From Theocolax elegans (lineage: Eukaryota; Arthropoda; Insecta; Hymenoptera; Cerocephalidae), in contig CM047425.1 in the NCBI GenBank assembly GCA_026168455.1, positions 97,777,580 to 97,841,579 on the forward strand: a stretch of 64,000 nucleotides of DNA. The letters are read 5' to 3'. Under the pieces are notes generated by a model. It was not told the DNA's origin. It was given only the letters and a program-made list of their open reading frames with translations, and did no database searches. The position numbers were made by a program, and so were the translations under genes. This document shows, in pieces, positions 53,401 through 61,376 of this stretch. Position 1 is the stretch's first letter. Each line of letters opens with the position of its first letter.

Positions 53401-56400
53401 AAATTTCCATCTTATTGCATATAAATAAAAAGTAAGAATTTTTTCATTTATAATCCCCCCTTTTTAGTTTGTTACATTCGGTAAAAAATCGCGTTATACG
53501 TCGAAGTATTCACCCTTACGTAGTAATATTCTTACCTTTTAATACACAGATTTTTGTTTTTTTTTTATTGGAGTATGGTTTAATGCACAGCGTATATTGA
53601 GTGAACATTTTTACGATAAATATCAGTTTGTATAATTATTAACATTTTCTGTATGATTGAGTGCCTGATTGATTACCCAAAATTTACAATAAGATTTGGT
53701 GCATGCAGCTCACAACTAGAAATCGAATATTTTAAAAATAATCGTCATTAGACTTCGACAGAACCAACAATGAGACACTATAAAATCGCAACTATATATG
53801 GGTGCACCTATATAAACCAATGAAGAAAAAGAATGAAATAAAAAAAATAGTGCACGTCGAGAAAAACACGTGTCCAACGAGTAAGTATGGGAAAAGGAGG
53901 AGGAGCAAGAAGACTTGACAGGACCGTGGAGAGAGAGAGAAAGAGAGAGTGAGAGAGAGAGAGAGAGAGAGAGGAGAGGAAAGGGATCCGTTCCCCTTCC
54001 CGCTCTGGTTCTGTACACCCCTGGCGTCGGGACGCTCGGCGTCTTATCGCAACTTCCTTGCACCTACCCCTCTCCTCTTCCTGTCGCGCTTATATAGCCG
54101 CGTCGATTCGAAAGCCACTGACGCCTCGGCGCGCTCAGCCAGAAACCGACGATAAGGTTTCCCGTCGTTCCGCTCCCTCCCTCCCTCCCTCCCTCACTCC
54201 CTCACGCTCCCTCTCTCGCTCCCTCTCTCGCTCTCGCGTTTATACACCACCCGGTATCTCATCTTCTCGTTTTCTCTTTGTCAGTTTGTCCTCTCTCTTT
54301 CTCTTTCTCTTTTTTTTACTCTACTATCTCGACGTGCTTTTTCACTCCCGCGTACATACGTTTCTCTCTCGTCACCATTTTTCGTGTTAGGATTTTCAGT
54401 TTTTTTTTCCTTTTACTCCTTGTTTTTCGTCTCGCTATATGATATACACCGTATATATATATATATGAATAGGTGGTAAAGTCTTGGTTGATATACAGGA
54501 GTGGAGGCTTTTATTTTTGGGTAACCACAGATTTATCGGTCGTTGGGCATTAAATACACCGTTAAATATAAGGAATTTTATGCTAGTTTGGTTTATATGT
54601 AGCTTCCGAGAAGAGTATACGATTCAACTCTGTCAACATTTTCCTTTTTAATTATCAGTTTTCGGGTTGTTTAAAATCTTTTTTTTTATATTCCCCAAAA
54701 AACCCACTAAATTTTGTAATCATCTGACGATAAATTAAAGTAATATTTTGTATAAAAAAGAGAAATTTTACGATATATAAATTAAAGAAATTGTACTTTT
54801 GATGTGTCAACAGTAGCCGAACTCGAAGGTGGTGCACATTCGGACGAGACGAACAGCGGTGGTGACAACAGTAACGCAGGAAGCGTCTCGGGTGGTGCGG
54901 ATGACGACCAAGCGAGATTGAGATTAAAACGCAAGCTTCAAAGGAATCGTACGAGTTTTAGTAATGAGCAAATCGACGCGCTTGAAAAGGAATTCGAACG
55001 CACGCATTATCCAGATGTTTTTGCTAGGGAACGACTCGCGGGGAAAATCGGCCTACCCGAGGCTCGGATACAGGTGGCTATAACATCTTCCTGCACCTCT
55101 TTCGTTGTTACATACATAGTCCCGATTAAATATTATATTCAACTTTCGTAGGATTTGTCTAGTGTAGTTAGCTTTTTATGTAATCTTAATTATTATTGCA
55201 TTTTATTTTATTTATCCATATTATCACGTTGATTTTACTTTTTTAAAATTGAATTCTTATTGGATATATAGATTAAAAATAGTAGCTGATCTGTATGTAT
55301 AGAATCTACGAACGTTTAAGAATTGATCGAACGTGATCAACTGAGGTTGAGTAAAAAATTATTGAAATTTGAGAGTAAAATAAGTAAAAGTTTATATATT
55401 AAATAAATATCGAATGATCGTATAGTTTACGATCAAATTTTATAAATTAATATTAGAATTTAGCCAATTAGATATAAAAGTATACTACCTAAGATTGAGT
55501 ATGTAGATCACGTAAAATGTACAAGCACAAAATAATCCAACTAAATTAGATAGATATATCTTACATATAGAAACGCATATATAACGAGATTGCACAATTT
55601 GGATATATACGTACACCTCCTTGAAAGTAAAAATCCATCCTAGTCCCGTATAATCGATGTGTAGCCTAGCGATTGACCAACCAATTCGTCTCTCTGTCTC
55701 GTCCACAATAAACTCAGGTCTGGTTTTCGAATCGACGCGCAAAGTGGCGTCGCGAGGAGAAGCTGCGTACTCAACGAAGGGACAATCCACAACAACCTCA
55801 ACAACAACCGAACCAACAGCAGCCCCAGCAACCTCAACAACACCAACAACATCCGGGTGGTGTGCCATTGGGACATCCTACACCGCCACCGTCATCGGGA
55901 ATACTCGGAGGTCAACCGCCTCAAGCTCCTTCGCCTCCTAGGATACATCATGGTTTTGCACCTTCGGTTTATCCGGGCATACCGACAATGCCCGACTCGT
56001 ACAGGTCAGTACATAGAGCAGTAGCGATATTTGTAAAGCACGCGTACCTATATACATAATTTAAATCTATTGTTCAACACTATATACGCAAGTAATGCAA
56101 AAAAGAAACAAAGTCGTTTGATAAAATAAAAGTAAAAATAAAAAGAAAGACGGGGTAACAAGGAGATTGTGTGATTTCAGCCCAATGACGTCGATGCCAT
56201 CGTTCACGATGTCGGGTGCAGGTGGTGGTGGTAACGGAAACCCAGGTCAACACGGAGGTGCTTCGATGTCACCGATGTCAACGTTGTCGGGCGGCGTTAA
56301 TTCAAATCCCAGCCCATCGGGAATGAGTCCAATGGGCATGACGGTCGGTATGACCGTAGGCCCGTCACCAGGCGCGTGTCTGCAACAACGCGACAACGGT

Positions 56401-58089
56401 TACTCGTGCGCGGTAGGCGTAGGCCGCGCTGGTGCAGCACCTGGTTACGAACCTTTGCATCTGGGTTACGGTGCGAGACCCTCGTGCAGTCCGACGCAAC
56501 CGTACCACGCGGCGTTGAACCAGTACAACCATCATCATCAGAACCACCACCACCCGGGCACCTCGACCGGTGAGTGTCTGCCGCACTCGCTCCACTCGCT
56601 GCTTGCACTTTAGCCCAAGGACCATCGCGCTACCTACCACGTCGGCTACTACCGCTACTGACCCGGACACCCTAACCCGAATTACCAATAAGCATTATCT
56701 AGATGACTCGCGATCGTAGGCCGATCTATCTCCTATATATATATATGTATACATATGTATGTATATACATATACATCTCTATGGCTCGAACGAGGCCAGT
56801 GGACGAACCAGCCCGGTAATGGAACATACGCACACGCACACACACACACTCATATGCATGACCTTACCTTACCCGCGTTAGACAAAAATCTCTACTTTAT
56901 TTTTTAGTCTACTATTACATTGTTACATTTTCCTTTAACTTTCTCCTTCGTACTTTCTTTTTCTTGCGTTTAATTAATATTTTCTGAAAGATCAAGTTTA
57001 ACAAATTATATACAATCGCGCGCTGTACGCTATCCGTTCCTAACTTCTACTTCTACTCTACACTGCATGTCAAATTTCACCTTATGCATATACATTATTA
57101 AATTTCTAGTATATATAATATCTCTGAATTACAAAAATAATTGACGTATAATTAAATATGTTGGGAAAGTAAAAAATCTAACAAGGAGAGCATCTCAAGT
57201 TTGGGAAACGGATCGTGCCCAGCTTGTAGGATATGTTTTCTAATATAAAAATATGTAAGAAAGTCAGAGCTGCAGACCCTAACAATCGTTTTTTTAAAAG
57301 TTATACGCTATCAAAGTAAAATTTTAAAAAATAGAGACTTCACTTGAAACGCTTGCAACTTTTAACCTATCAGATATTGATATTCAAACCAAAGTTTAAT
57401 GAAAACCTGAGATAAAATAGATATAATTTAAAAAAGACGCACAAATCCGTTGAAATGGAGCAGTTATAGCCGAATTAAGAATTAGAAGCAATTTTAAACA
57501 AAAATTGAGCAGTACAAATTTTATTGATTTTTTTTTGCTAAATTTTTTTAATTTCTTAATTCGGCTATAAGTTTGCTCCATTTCAACGGATTTGAGCGTC
57601 TTTTTTTAAATTATATCTATTTTATCCCAACTGTTCATTAAACATTGGTTTGAATGTCAATATTTGATAGGTTATAAATTGCAAGCGTTTGAAGTGAAGT
57701 CTCTATTTTTTGGAAATTTTGCTTCGATAGCGTATAATTTTTGAAAAAAACGATTGTTAGAATCTGCGGCTCTGGCTTTCTACATATTTTTATGTTAGAA
57801 AACATATCTTACAAGCTAAGCACGATCCGTTTCCCAAACTTGAGTAGCTCTCCTTATGTATATAAATAATGCTATACACAAAACATATATTCTATAACTT
57901 TTAAATTATTCTGCATAAACTCTATTTTATTAAAACTAAGCAAAAAAAAAAAAAATTTGGCAAAATAACTAATTTGAAACGCATTGAATTCCAGGTCTGA
58001 TATCACCGGGGGTGAGCGTCCCTATAGCAGTGCCGGGACAGCCTGCGCAGGATATGGCAGCGCAATACTGGTCGCCGAGATTGCAGTGA
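11774..58089 (+). CDS. toy: Pax6-family transcription factor, twin of eyeless-like; 3' part of gene, six coding exons
   Basis: Joined exons 11774-11967, 12205-12314, 54814-55073, 55718-56004, 56181-56569 and 57995-58089 read through in one frame for 444 residues to a TGA. Seen in order: the last 17 residues of the paired domain ([17 protein letters not shown]), a Gln run and Gly/Val-rich linker, an acidic Ser/Gly stretch, a complete paired-class homeodomain with Ser at position 50 (VWFSNRR), a Gln/Pro-rich insert, a Pro/Ser/Met/Gly-rich transactivation region, a His-rich patch, and a C-terminus containing [10 protein letters not shown] and ending YWSPRLQ. Pax6 proteins are nuclear DNA-binding factors at the top of the eye and brain determination network. 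The N-terminal part of the paired domain and the start codon lie left of the window. EEKLRTQRR after the homeodomain, the CLQQRD motif and the conserved tail resemble toy more than eyeless (from memory of the Drosophila proteins). Pax6 family is near certain; the choice of paralogue is inference. Confidence 0.93.
12205..12314 (+). CDS. toy: toy exon: linker
   Basis: The acceptor is CCCAG ending at 12204 and the donor is GTGAGT at 12315. The first base completes the Trp codon split by the 237 bp intron, giving the Pax6-like WYPSGAGSP. The exon encodes a Ser/Pro-rich linker ([20 protein letters not shown]) and stops one base into a Val codon completed at 54814, so its partner lies 42.5 kb downstream. 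Confidence 0.9.
14170..14201. repeat. (CT)n microsatellite
   Basis: About 15 CT units preceded by CCTCCTCCT. Confidence 0.95.
15942..16118. repeat. (GA)n and (CT)n tracts facing each other
   Basis: A GA-rich tract at 15942-16010 and a CT-rich tract at 16063-16118 are separated by about 50 bases, so the two could pair as a long imperfect hairpin. The apparent reading frames over this block are simply the repeat read both ways. Confidence 0.85.
28062..28067 (-). other. Poly(A) signal of nested cuticle-type gene
   Basis: AATAAA on the - strand about 90 nt past the stop codon, the first such hexamer after the coding end. Confidence 0.55.
28157..28633 (-). CDS. Nested cuticle-type gene exon 3 (YYVALPDG domain and tail)
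   Basis: The acceptor is TTGAACAG just above 28633; the TGA stop is at 28157-28159. It encodes an acidic opening ([13 protein letters not shown]), [33 protein letters not shown], and a tail with [20 protein letters not shown] ending IVAFP. It stays in frame with exon 2 through a phase 0 junction. Confidence 0.9.
   Translation of the reverse strand, partial: SEQVSSVNELEEDGDLDGQPRQQQERGEYYVALPDGRLQRVRYVSRQDIEAMRYFAKIRAENVEPLRGPIYAYSPLQKLEVAPGNLQISAVPTTLTVTATESKPQKLVRPKVDIKPLAQVQIQHDNPAPVVPLSSSYTTYTANYQVPATEERYIVAFP
28157..30294 (-). CDS. Secreted Gln/Tyr-rich cuticle-type protein, three exons, nested in toy intron
   Basis: Exons 30289-30294 (Met-Lys only), 29315-29902 and 28157-28633 join in phase 0 to give 356 residues. 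Residues 1-16 ([16 protein letters not shown]) form a clear signal peptide with predicted cleavage before Glu17. Residues about 17-198 are rich in Gln, Pro and Tyr, with eight YGxP motifs (YGPP or YGAP), often preceded by QQ. YGAP also occurs in resilin elastic repeats. The third exon carries [20 protein letters not shown] (residues 225-244), recalling the end of the Rebers-Riddiford chitin-binding consensus but incomplete, then a Val/Thr/Pro-rich tail. A Met-Lys first exon followed by a short signal-peptide exon is typical of insect cuticle genes. Extracellular matrix or cuticle is the likely location; exact family and chitin binding are inference. Confidence 0.85.
28634..29314 (-). other. 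Intron 2 of nested cuticle-type gene
   Basis: 681 bp between GTAATT donor and TTGAACAG acceptor on the - strand; AT-rich with no coding content seen. Confidence 0.8.
29315..29902 (-). CDS. Nested cuticle-type gene exon 2 (signal peptide, YGxP repeats)
   Basis: The acceptor is TTATAG just above 29902 and the donor is GTAATT from 29314 downward. 196 codons encode the rest of the signal peptide, a Gln/Arg-rich segment ([15 protein letters not shown]), the [15 protein letters not shown] segment and eight YGxP motifs separated by Gln-rich spacers, ending [10 protein letters not shown]. Confidence 0.9.
29903..30288 (-). other. Intron 1 of nested cuticle-type gene
   Basis: 386 bp between GTACGG donor and TTATAG acceptor on the - strand. 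It contains an ATTA/TTAA tandem run at about 29997-30028, otherwise plain AT-rich DNA. Confidence 0.8.
30289..30294 (-). CDS. Nested cuticle-type gene exon 1 (Met-Lys)
   Basis: ATGAAG followed directly by the donor GTACGG on the - strand. The start is chosen because it follows a TATA/initiator by about 35 nt of leader and joins in phase 0 to the signal-peptide exon. Two-codon first coding exons are common in insect cuticular protein genes. Confidence 0.85.
30326..30363 (-). promoter_or_regulatory. TATA box and initiator of nested cuticle-type gene
   Basis: On the - strand TATATATAA lies at 30355-30363 and an arthropod-type initiator TCAGT at 30326-30330. The spacing of about 30-34 nt between TATA and initiator A is canonical. 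The ATG follows about 34 nt later, giving a very short leader, usual for cuticle genes. Confidence 0.7.
32121..33913. repeat. Tandem duplication A, unit 1 (1.79 kb)
   Basis: Opens ATTTTAATTATAATCGG and runs to the G before the same words at 33914. From about 32681 to the end it is base-identical, as far as I can compare, to unit 2 at an offset of 1778. The first roughly 550 bases differ by small indels and a few substitutions. It contains a GC-rich core with a CGCGCG run and a (CT)n tract at about 33609-33650. No gene. Confidence 0.95.
33914..35692. repeat. Tandem duplication A, unit 2 (1.78 kb)
   Basis: Direct head-to-tail copy of 32121-33913, about 15 bases shorter because of small deletions in its first 550 bases. 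It exits into unique sequence after TTCGACGATTTT, so the junction has a 5-6 base microhomology (ATTTT). Confidence 0.95.
38265..40846. repeat. Tandem duplication B, unit 1 (2.58 kb)
   Basis: Starts GAATAAGTATAATATCGTTC and ends TATTTTATTAA immediately before the same start at 40847. It contains GA-rich tracts at about 39179-39200 and 39798-39823, a GCGCGCGC run and no recognisable gene. Confidence 0.95.
40847..43436. repeat. Tandem duplication B, unit 2 (2.59 kb)
   Basis: Head-to-tail copy of 38265-40846. Differences are almost all one- or two-base indels, often in homopolymers, in three patches (about 41215-41385, 42025-42175 and 42840-43400). The sequence between them matches exactly by eye. 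Confidence 0.95.
44882..46255. mobile_element. Foldback element with long inverted arms (~540 bp)
   Basis: The left arm, about 44882-45423, starts AATTGAGGAGCTGGATGC; the right arm, about 45716-46255, is its reverse complement with scattered mismatches and indels, ending GCATCCAGCTCCTCAATT. A spacer of about 290 bp separates them. It has no open frame of note, so it would be a non-autonomous foldback or MITE-type element. No clear target-site duplication, unless the palindromic AATT at both ends is one. Family not recognised. Confidence 0.85.
46588..46639. repeat. (CT)n microsatellite
   Basis: About 26 uninterrupted CT units. Confidence 0.95.
47581..48200 (+). repeat. Interspersed repeat copy 1, family unknown
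   Basis: Shares several blocks in order with the reverse complement of 51535-51965, for example ATTTTGAGGAGGGTCGGAG, AAATTAATAAATTTCTTAT with TAGTTCTTAAAAC, and GACCATT followed by ACAA. Diverged and non-coding. Confidence 0.65.
48659..48703. repeat. (CT)n microsatellite
   Basis: CT units with a single TCG interruption near the end. Confidence 0.9.
50457..50490. repeat. (GA)n microsatellite
   Basis: About 17 GA units. Confidence 0.95.
51535..51965 (-). repeat. Interspersed repeat copy 2, opposite orientation
   Basis: The reverse complement aligns by eye with 47581-48200 in collinear blocks, with length differences between blocks. Probably two old copies of the same transposable-element family; coding capacity not seen. 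Confidence 0.65.
53028..53056. repeat. 9-bp AT-rich tandem repeat
   Basis: About three copies of TAATATTTT in a row; no function inferred. Confidence 0.8.
53930..53978. repeat. (GA)n microsatellite upstream of homeobox exon
   Basis: GA-rich tract with minor interruptions, followed at 54171-54240 by a CCCT/CTCG-rich simple repeat. Confidence 0.9.
54171..54240. repeat. (CCCT)n / CTCG-rich simple repeat
   Basis: Five or so CCCT units then degenerate CTCC/CTCG units, on a GC-rich background about 600 bp before the homeobox exon. Confidence 0.85.
54814..55073 (+). CDS. toy: toy exon: acidic spacer and homeodomain residues 1-46
   Basis: The acceptor is TCAACAG ending at 54813 and the donor is GTGGCT at 55074. 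An acidic Ser/Gly/Asn-rich stretch precedes basic residues (LRLKRKL) and the homeodomain starting [12 protein letters not shown]. The exon ends after LPEARIQ, that is between homeodomain residues 46 and 47, the classical intron position of paired-class homeoboxes. The exon has no in-frame ATG before the homeodomain, so a homeodomain-only product would need an upstream leader exon. Confidence 0.96.
55718..56004 (+). CDS. toy: toy exon: homeodomain recognition helix and Gln/Pro-rich insert
   Basis: The acceptor is ACTCAG ending at 55717 and the donor is GTCAGT at 56005. It begins [15 protein letters not shown], carrying W48, F49, S50, N51 and R53 of the homeodomain recognition helix. LRTQRR and a roughly 27-residue Gln/Pro/His tract follow, then a Pro-rich region ([11 protein letters not shown]) and [19 protein letters not shown], a typical Pax6 Pro/Ser-rich activation segment. 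It ends two bases into a Ser codon completed by the next exon. Confidence 0.95.
56181..56569 (+). CDS. toy: toy exon: Met/Ser/Gly-rich transactivation region
   Basis: The acceptor is TTTCAG ending at 56180 and the donor is GTGAGT at 56570. It encodes [18 protein letters not shown], repeated SPM and MTVG motifs, the CLQQRD motif shared with toy, and a His/Asn/Gln stretch ([11 protein letters not shown]). If the following intron is retained the frame stays open for 14 more codons and stops at 56611-56613, giving an alternative tail [13 protein letters not shown]. Confidence 0.9.
57183..57855. mobile_element. Foldback element in last toy intron (~300 bp arms)
   Basis: The left arm, about 57183-57483, starts AAGGAGAGC and contains AAGTTTGGGAAACGGATCGT; the right arm, about 57550-57855, is its reverse complement, roughly 90% identical by eye, with a spacer of about 65 bp. 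No coding sequence and no clear target-site duplication. Different in sequence from the 44882-46255 element. Confidence 0.85.
57995..58089 (+). CDS. toy: toy terminal coding exon
   Basis: The acceptor is TTCCAG ending at 57994. Its first two bases complete the Gly codon of the previous exon. It encodes [16 protein letters not shown], then [12 protein letters not shown] and TGA at 58087-58089. This is the hallmark C-terminus of Pax6 (vertebrate proteins end ...YWPRLQ), present in toy but absent from Drosophila eyeless. One extra Ser (YWSPRLQ) is seen here. Confidence 0.95.
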
Positions 58090-59945
58090 CCCTGGTTCTC
58101 GACCTCGACGACCATCTCGTAATAGGAGCTAACTTAAGGATCTCCGCTGAACCACGAATTACGGCAGCATTTTTGATCCAAAGAGATTAAACTCGTCAAA
58201 TTAACCTCCATCGATTAATCGTATTCAAACAATCGATAATACAGGATTTAGATCGTTTAATTTTCTTGCCAAGGTTTAGGGTATATACATATACATATAT
58301 ATATATATATAAATATATATTTATATCAGAATAATGGATTATTCGGTCCTGATATTCATTCATAGCGTCAAACAAATCGAATTTCTCGCTTCGATCGTCG
58401 ATGCTTTAAATACATTAAATAGAAAGTGATTGTATAGTTATTGGTAAAAAATTATTTCTAATAATTGTATATTCATTGGAAGAAATTTATGTTGACGATC
58501 TTTCAAGTTGCGAAGAGAAAATTATATACATATAGGATTATTCAGTATCCTATAATTAAGACGTCTTTAATTACTAAATTTATGTTCCGCAGAAAACACT
58601 TTCTGCAATTCGACAATTGTTTAAAATTTAACATCGGATATTGTGAAATTATTATTTATTTCTAAAAATTATAATATAATGTCGATGTTGTTTAACCCAA
58701 TAATTTAATGAAACCTTTAAAGAAACATTTAAAGAACAGCAAATCACCAACACAAATATTATTCCGCTTATAATTAATTAAAACGATAAAAACAATTCAT
58801 AATTGTTCTGATTACTAATTTGCCGTCTGCGATTAATTAATTATGTAAATTAATTGTGATATATAGTTATATTACTGTAATTTATTATAAGTCTAATCAC
58901 AATTGAAAAGAAAAAAGTAACACCATCGCAGACCTGTTCCACTTGAAATTTCATGATCACGGTGCCTTACGTGTTTCAGTGGAATTCCAACAAAAAATAC
59001 ACAATTTTTGTTTGTTTGCGTTAACCCTCAAAACTATCGTTGCACAAAAAAGGCGCGGAGAAAGAAATAAAAAAACTCTGGTGTATATTTAATTGACGAT
59101 CGATATATTGTTGAAAGTCGGAGAAAGTGTTCGAGTCAGCTTGAGATAAGACTTTGTGTGAAAAAAAAATCCCTTTATCGCTAAGAATCCGTCGATCGAA
59201 TCTTGTACAGTTAAAATTAAAAGTAACGTTAATGAAAAAAAATAAAATAATAAAAAATAAAAGTACGCCGTCGGTCAAAGCGCATATGTAATTTAGTTAG
59301 TGAAAACAAATGAAATTACTATTATAATTCAAGCCCTACAGGCGGCACAGGTACAAATCCCGAAGTTTATAATATCTTTTCATCGATTGCGTTTTAATAT
59401 ATCATCGATATTCGCGTTTTTGTACATCGTATAAGATTCAACATTTACGGTAGTAAAAAAAAGAAAATGTCGAAAAGTTAAAGGTAAAAGTAAAATTTTT
59501 GCATCGTAAATGTAGAATCAATGCGAGGATAAAGGAAAAATTGTATATTTTAAAGATAATATTGCAAAAAGATGCATTAAACCGATTTGTGTTTTTGGGT
59601 ATTCCCTTAGGGAATTTTGTACATGAATTTTAACATTAATTTACAATTTAAGAAAATACACACATACACATACACAACACGCATGTAAAGAATCGCTTGA
59701 TGTATAATGCAAATTTTTTTTTTAACATTACTGATTTCGCAAAAGATCATCGCCCTATCATTGTTTCTCATCACATTTCCCATATAGGACGCGTAGAATA
59801 ATTATAAATAAATACACAAAAAAGTAAAATAAAAAAAATAGTTTCTAAGTCGATATTGCCAATATTATTTATATTCGCGTAACGAATGGAGATAACAGAA
59901 ACCATGGACGTTTGTTAATGTGCATACCGTGAAATAAAAGAAAAT
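58090..59945 (+). other. toy: toy 3' untranslated region, end uncertain
   Basis: AT-rich sequence follows the toy stop. Candidate poly(A) signals (AATAAA) occur near 59808 and at 59933-59938, and further ones lie around 60095, so the true cleavage site is not determined. A (TA)n run lies near 58295-58325. No other gene is seen. Confidence 0.4.
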
Positions 59946-61224
59946 AAAAAGTATCGAGTCATTTATATATAAATATATATATACATAAATATATATTTAT
60001 GTAAATATAGTTGATACTAATCCTTAGTATTTACCAAGATCAACATTCCGTTTTATCATCTGGTGCAACAAATGAAATTTAAGCTGTCGAGATGAAATAA
60101 AAATTATAAACGCAAATATAATAAGAGAAAAAAAAGACATGTGACGATTGTGATTTTTCTTAGGCCAAGTATCGTTTCTGCGTGATTTTCATTATACATT
60201 CGAAAGAAAATAAATTATAGTGTGATTGAATTATGTATATCAACAAATTTTTCACATTTATTCCTTATCCTTTATTTCTTTGGACGAATAAGTATTACGT
60301 ACGGGTAAGGTAAATAAAAATAAATATACACAAAATTCATACATTTGTAATTTAAAAATATGTAACAATCATATATTTATTATTTAAATCTAATTTGTAC
60401 ATTTGGTTTTGAGAATACAATGATTTCTTTTAATAGAATTTCTTATTTTAGTTGCAACATATCTTACATATATGTATTATAAAAAATGAAGGTTGAAATT
60501 GAAGTAATCATCAAAAAAATTTATTAATAATAAATATTAAGATATAAATTTTACTTTTCTTCGTTATAGCTCTATGGCAAAATACCGTTTATAGTAAATT
60601 ACATTTAAGCTATGCATTGCAATTAACTTGTGTATTACACAACTAGAATAAATTATATTGCATTCACTTGTTAAAAGGTGTGGAAGTACATTTTGAGTTA
60701 GCAATTGGGTTCATATCAAACCATGTTTTGTACAAGGTATAAATTATTAAGCAATTTATAAAACAAATTTATACAAATGGTATTAATTCTTTTTTATTAA
60801 ATTGTCTTTAGAATAAATAAATAATATTTATCATTATCTTATTTAAGAGAAAAGTAATTTAATTTGATATCTTACCGACGGAGATGTTCAAAGTTAAATT
60901 TAATTTTAAATATAAAAGTGATTAAAATTAATTATTTATTATCTGTATTATTGTAAATTAATCAGATTAAATGTTATTTAAACCTAATATAATAAAATGT
61001 TATAGTTAATAATTTTATTTATTCAATTAATTTGTTTTAGTACTTGCAATAAATGTAAAATATCAAGCATTTGATTAGGGTAATATTATTATAAAACAAA
61101 AGATATTGTACCGATATTTATGATTAAACGTTTAATAAAATATGACAAAAACACAATTTCACCCTTTAACCTCTTTTATATAAATATACTAATGTTCATA
61201 AAATTGCCACTAGATTATTTTAAT
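59946..61224. other. Intergenic DNA between convergent genes
   Basis: AT-rich sequence between the toy 3' end and the 3' end of the - strand ZC3H11A-like gene. A (TA)n-rich patch lies at about 59960-60010. No coding potential seen. Confidence 0.5.
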
Positions 61225-61230
61225 TTTATT
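61225..61230 (-). other. Candidate poly(A) signal of ZC3H11A-like gene
   Basis: AATAAA on the - strand about 147 nt past the stop. Other hexamers farther left are possible alternatives. Confidence 0.4.
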
Positions 61231-61376
61231 TTTCCTCCGCAATTGTTGGTTAAAGAATGTCGGTAAGGTAGATGTACTTTCACACCATTTAAATTCTGAA
61301 TGACGCAAAATTACTCGAGACAACGAGATCTAAATGCTTCTCATTATATATAATAATAGTGATTTAAGTACCACAT

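Larger units (their letters stand above)
12315..54813 (+). other. toy: 42.5 kb toy intron between linker and homeodomain exons
   Basis: Bounded by GTGAGT at 12315 and TCAACAG ending at 54813; the split Val codon is restored when it is removed. It hosts the nested cuticle-type gene, two tandem duplications, one foldback element, an interspersed repeat pair, several GC-rich islets and many microsatellites. Stretches 12315-28060, 30364-32120, 35693-38264, 43437-44881, 46256-47580, 48201-51534 and 51966-54813 show no gene. Confidence 0.85.

Noticed and set aside
56297..56688. - strand open frames across toy transactivation exon
   Set aside because: Antisense shadows of a GC-rich repetitive coding exon.
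57984..58190. 68-codon + strand frame over the last toy exon
   Set aside because: Wrong frame; the spliced frame gives the conserved Pax6 C-terminus and stop.
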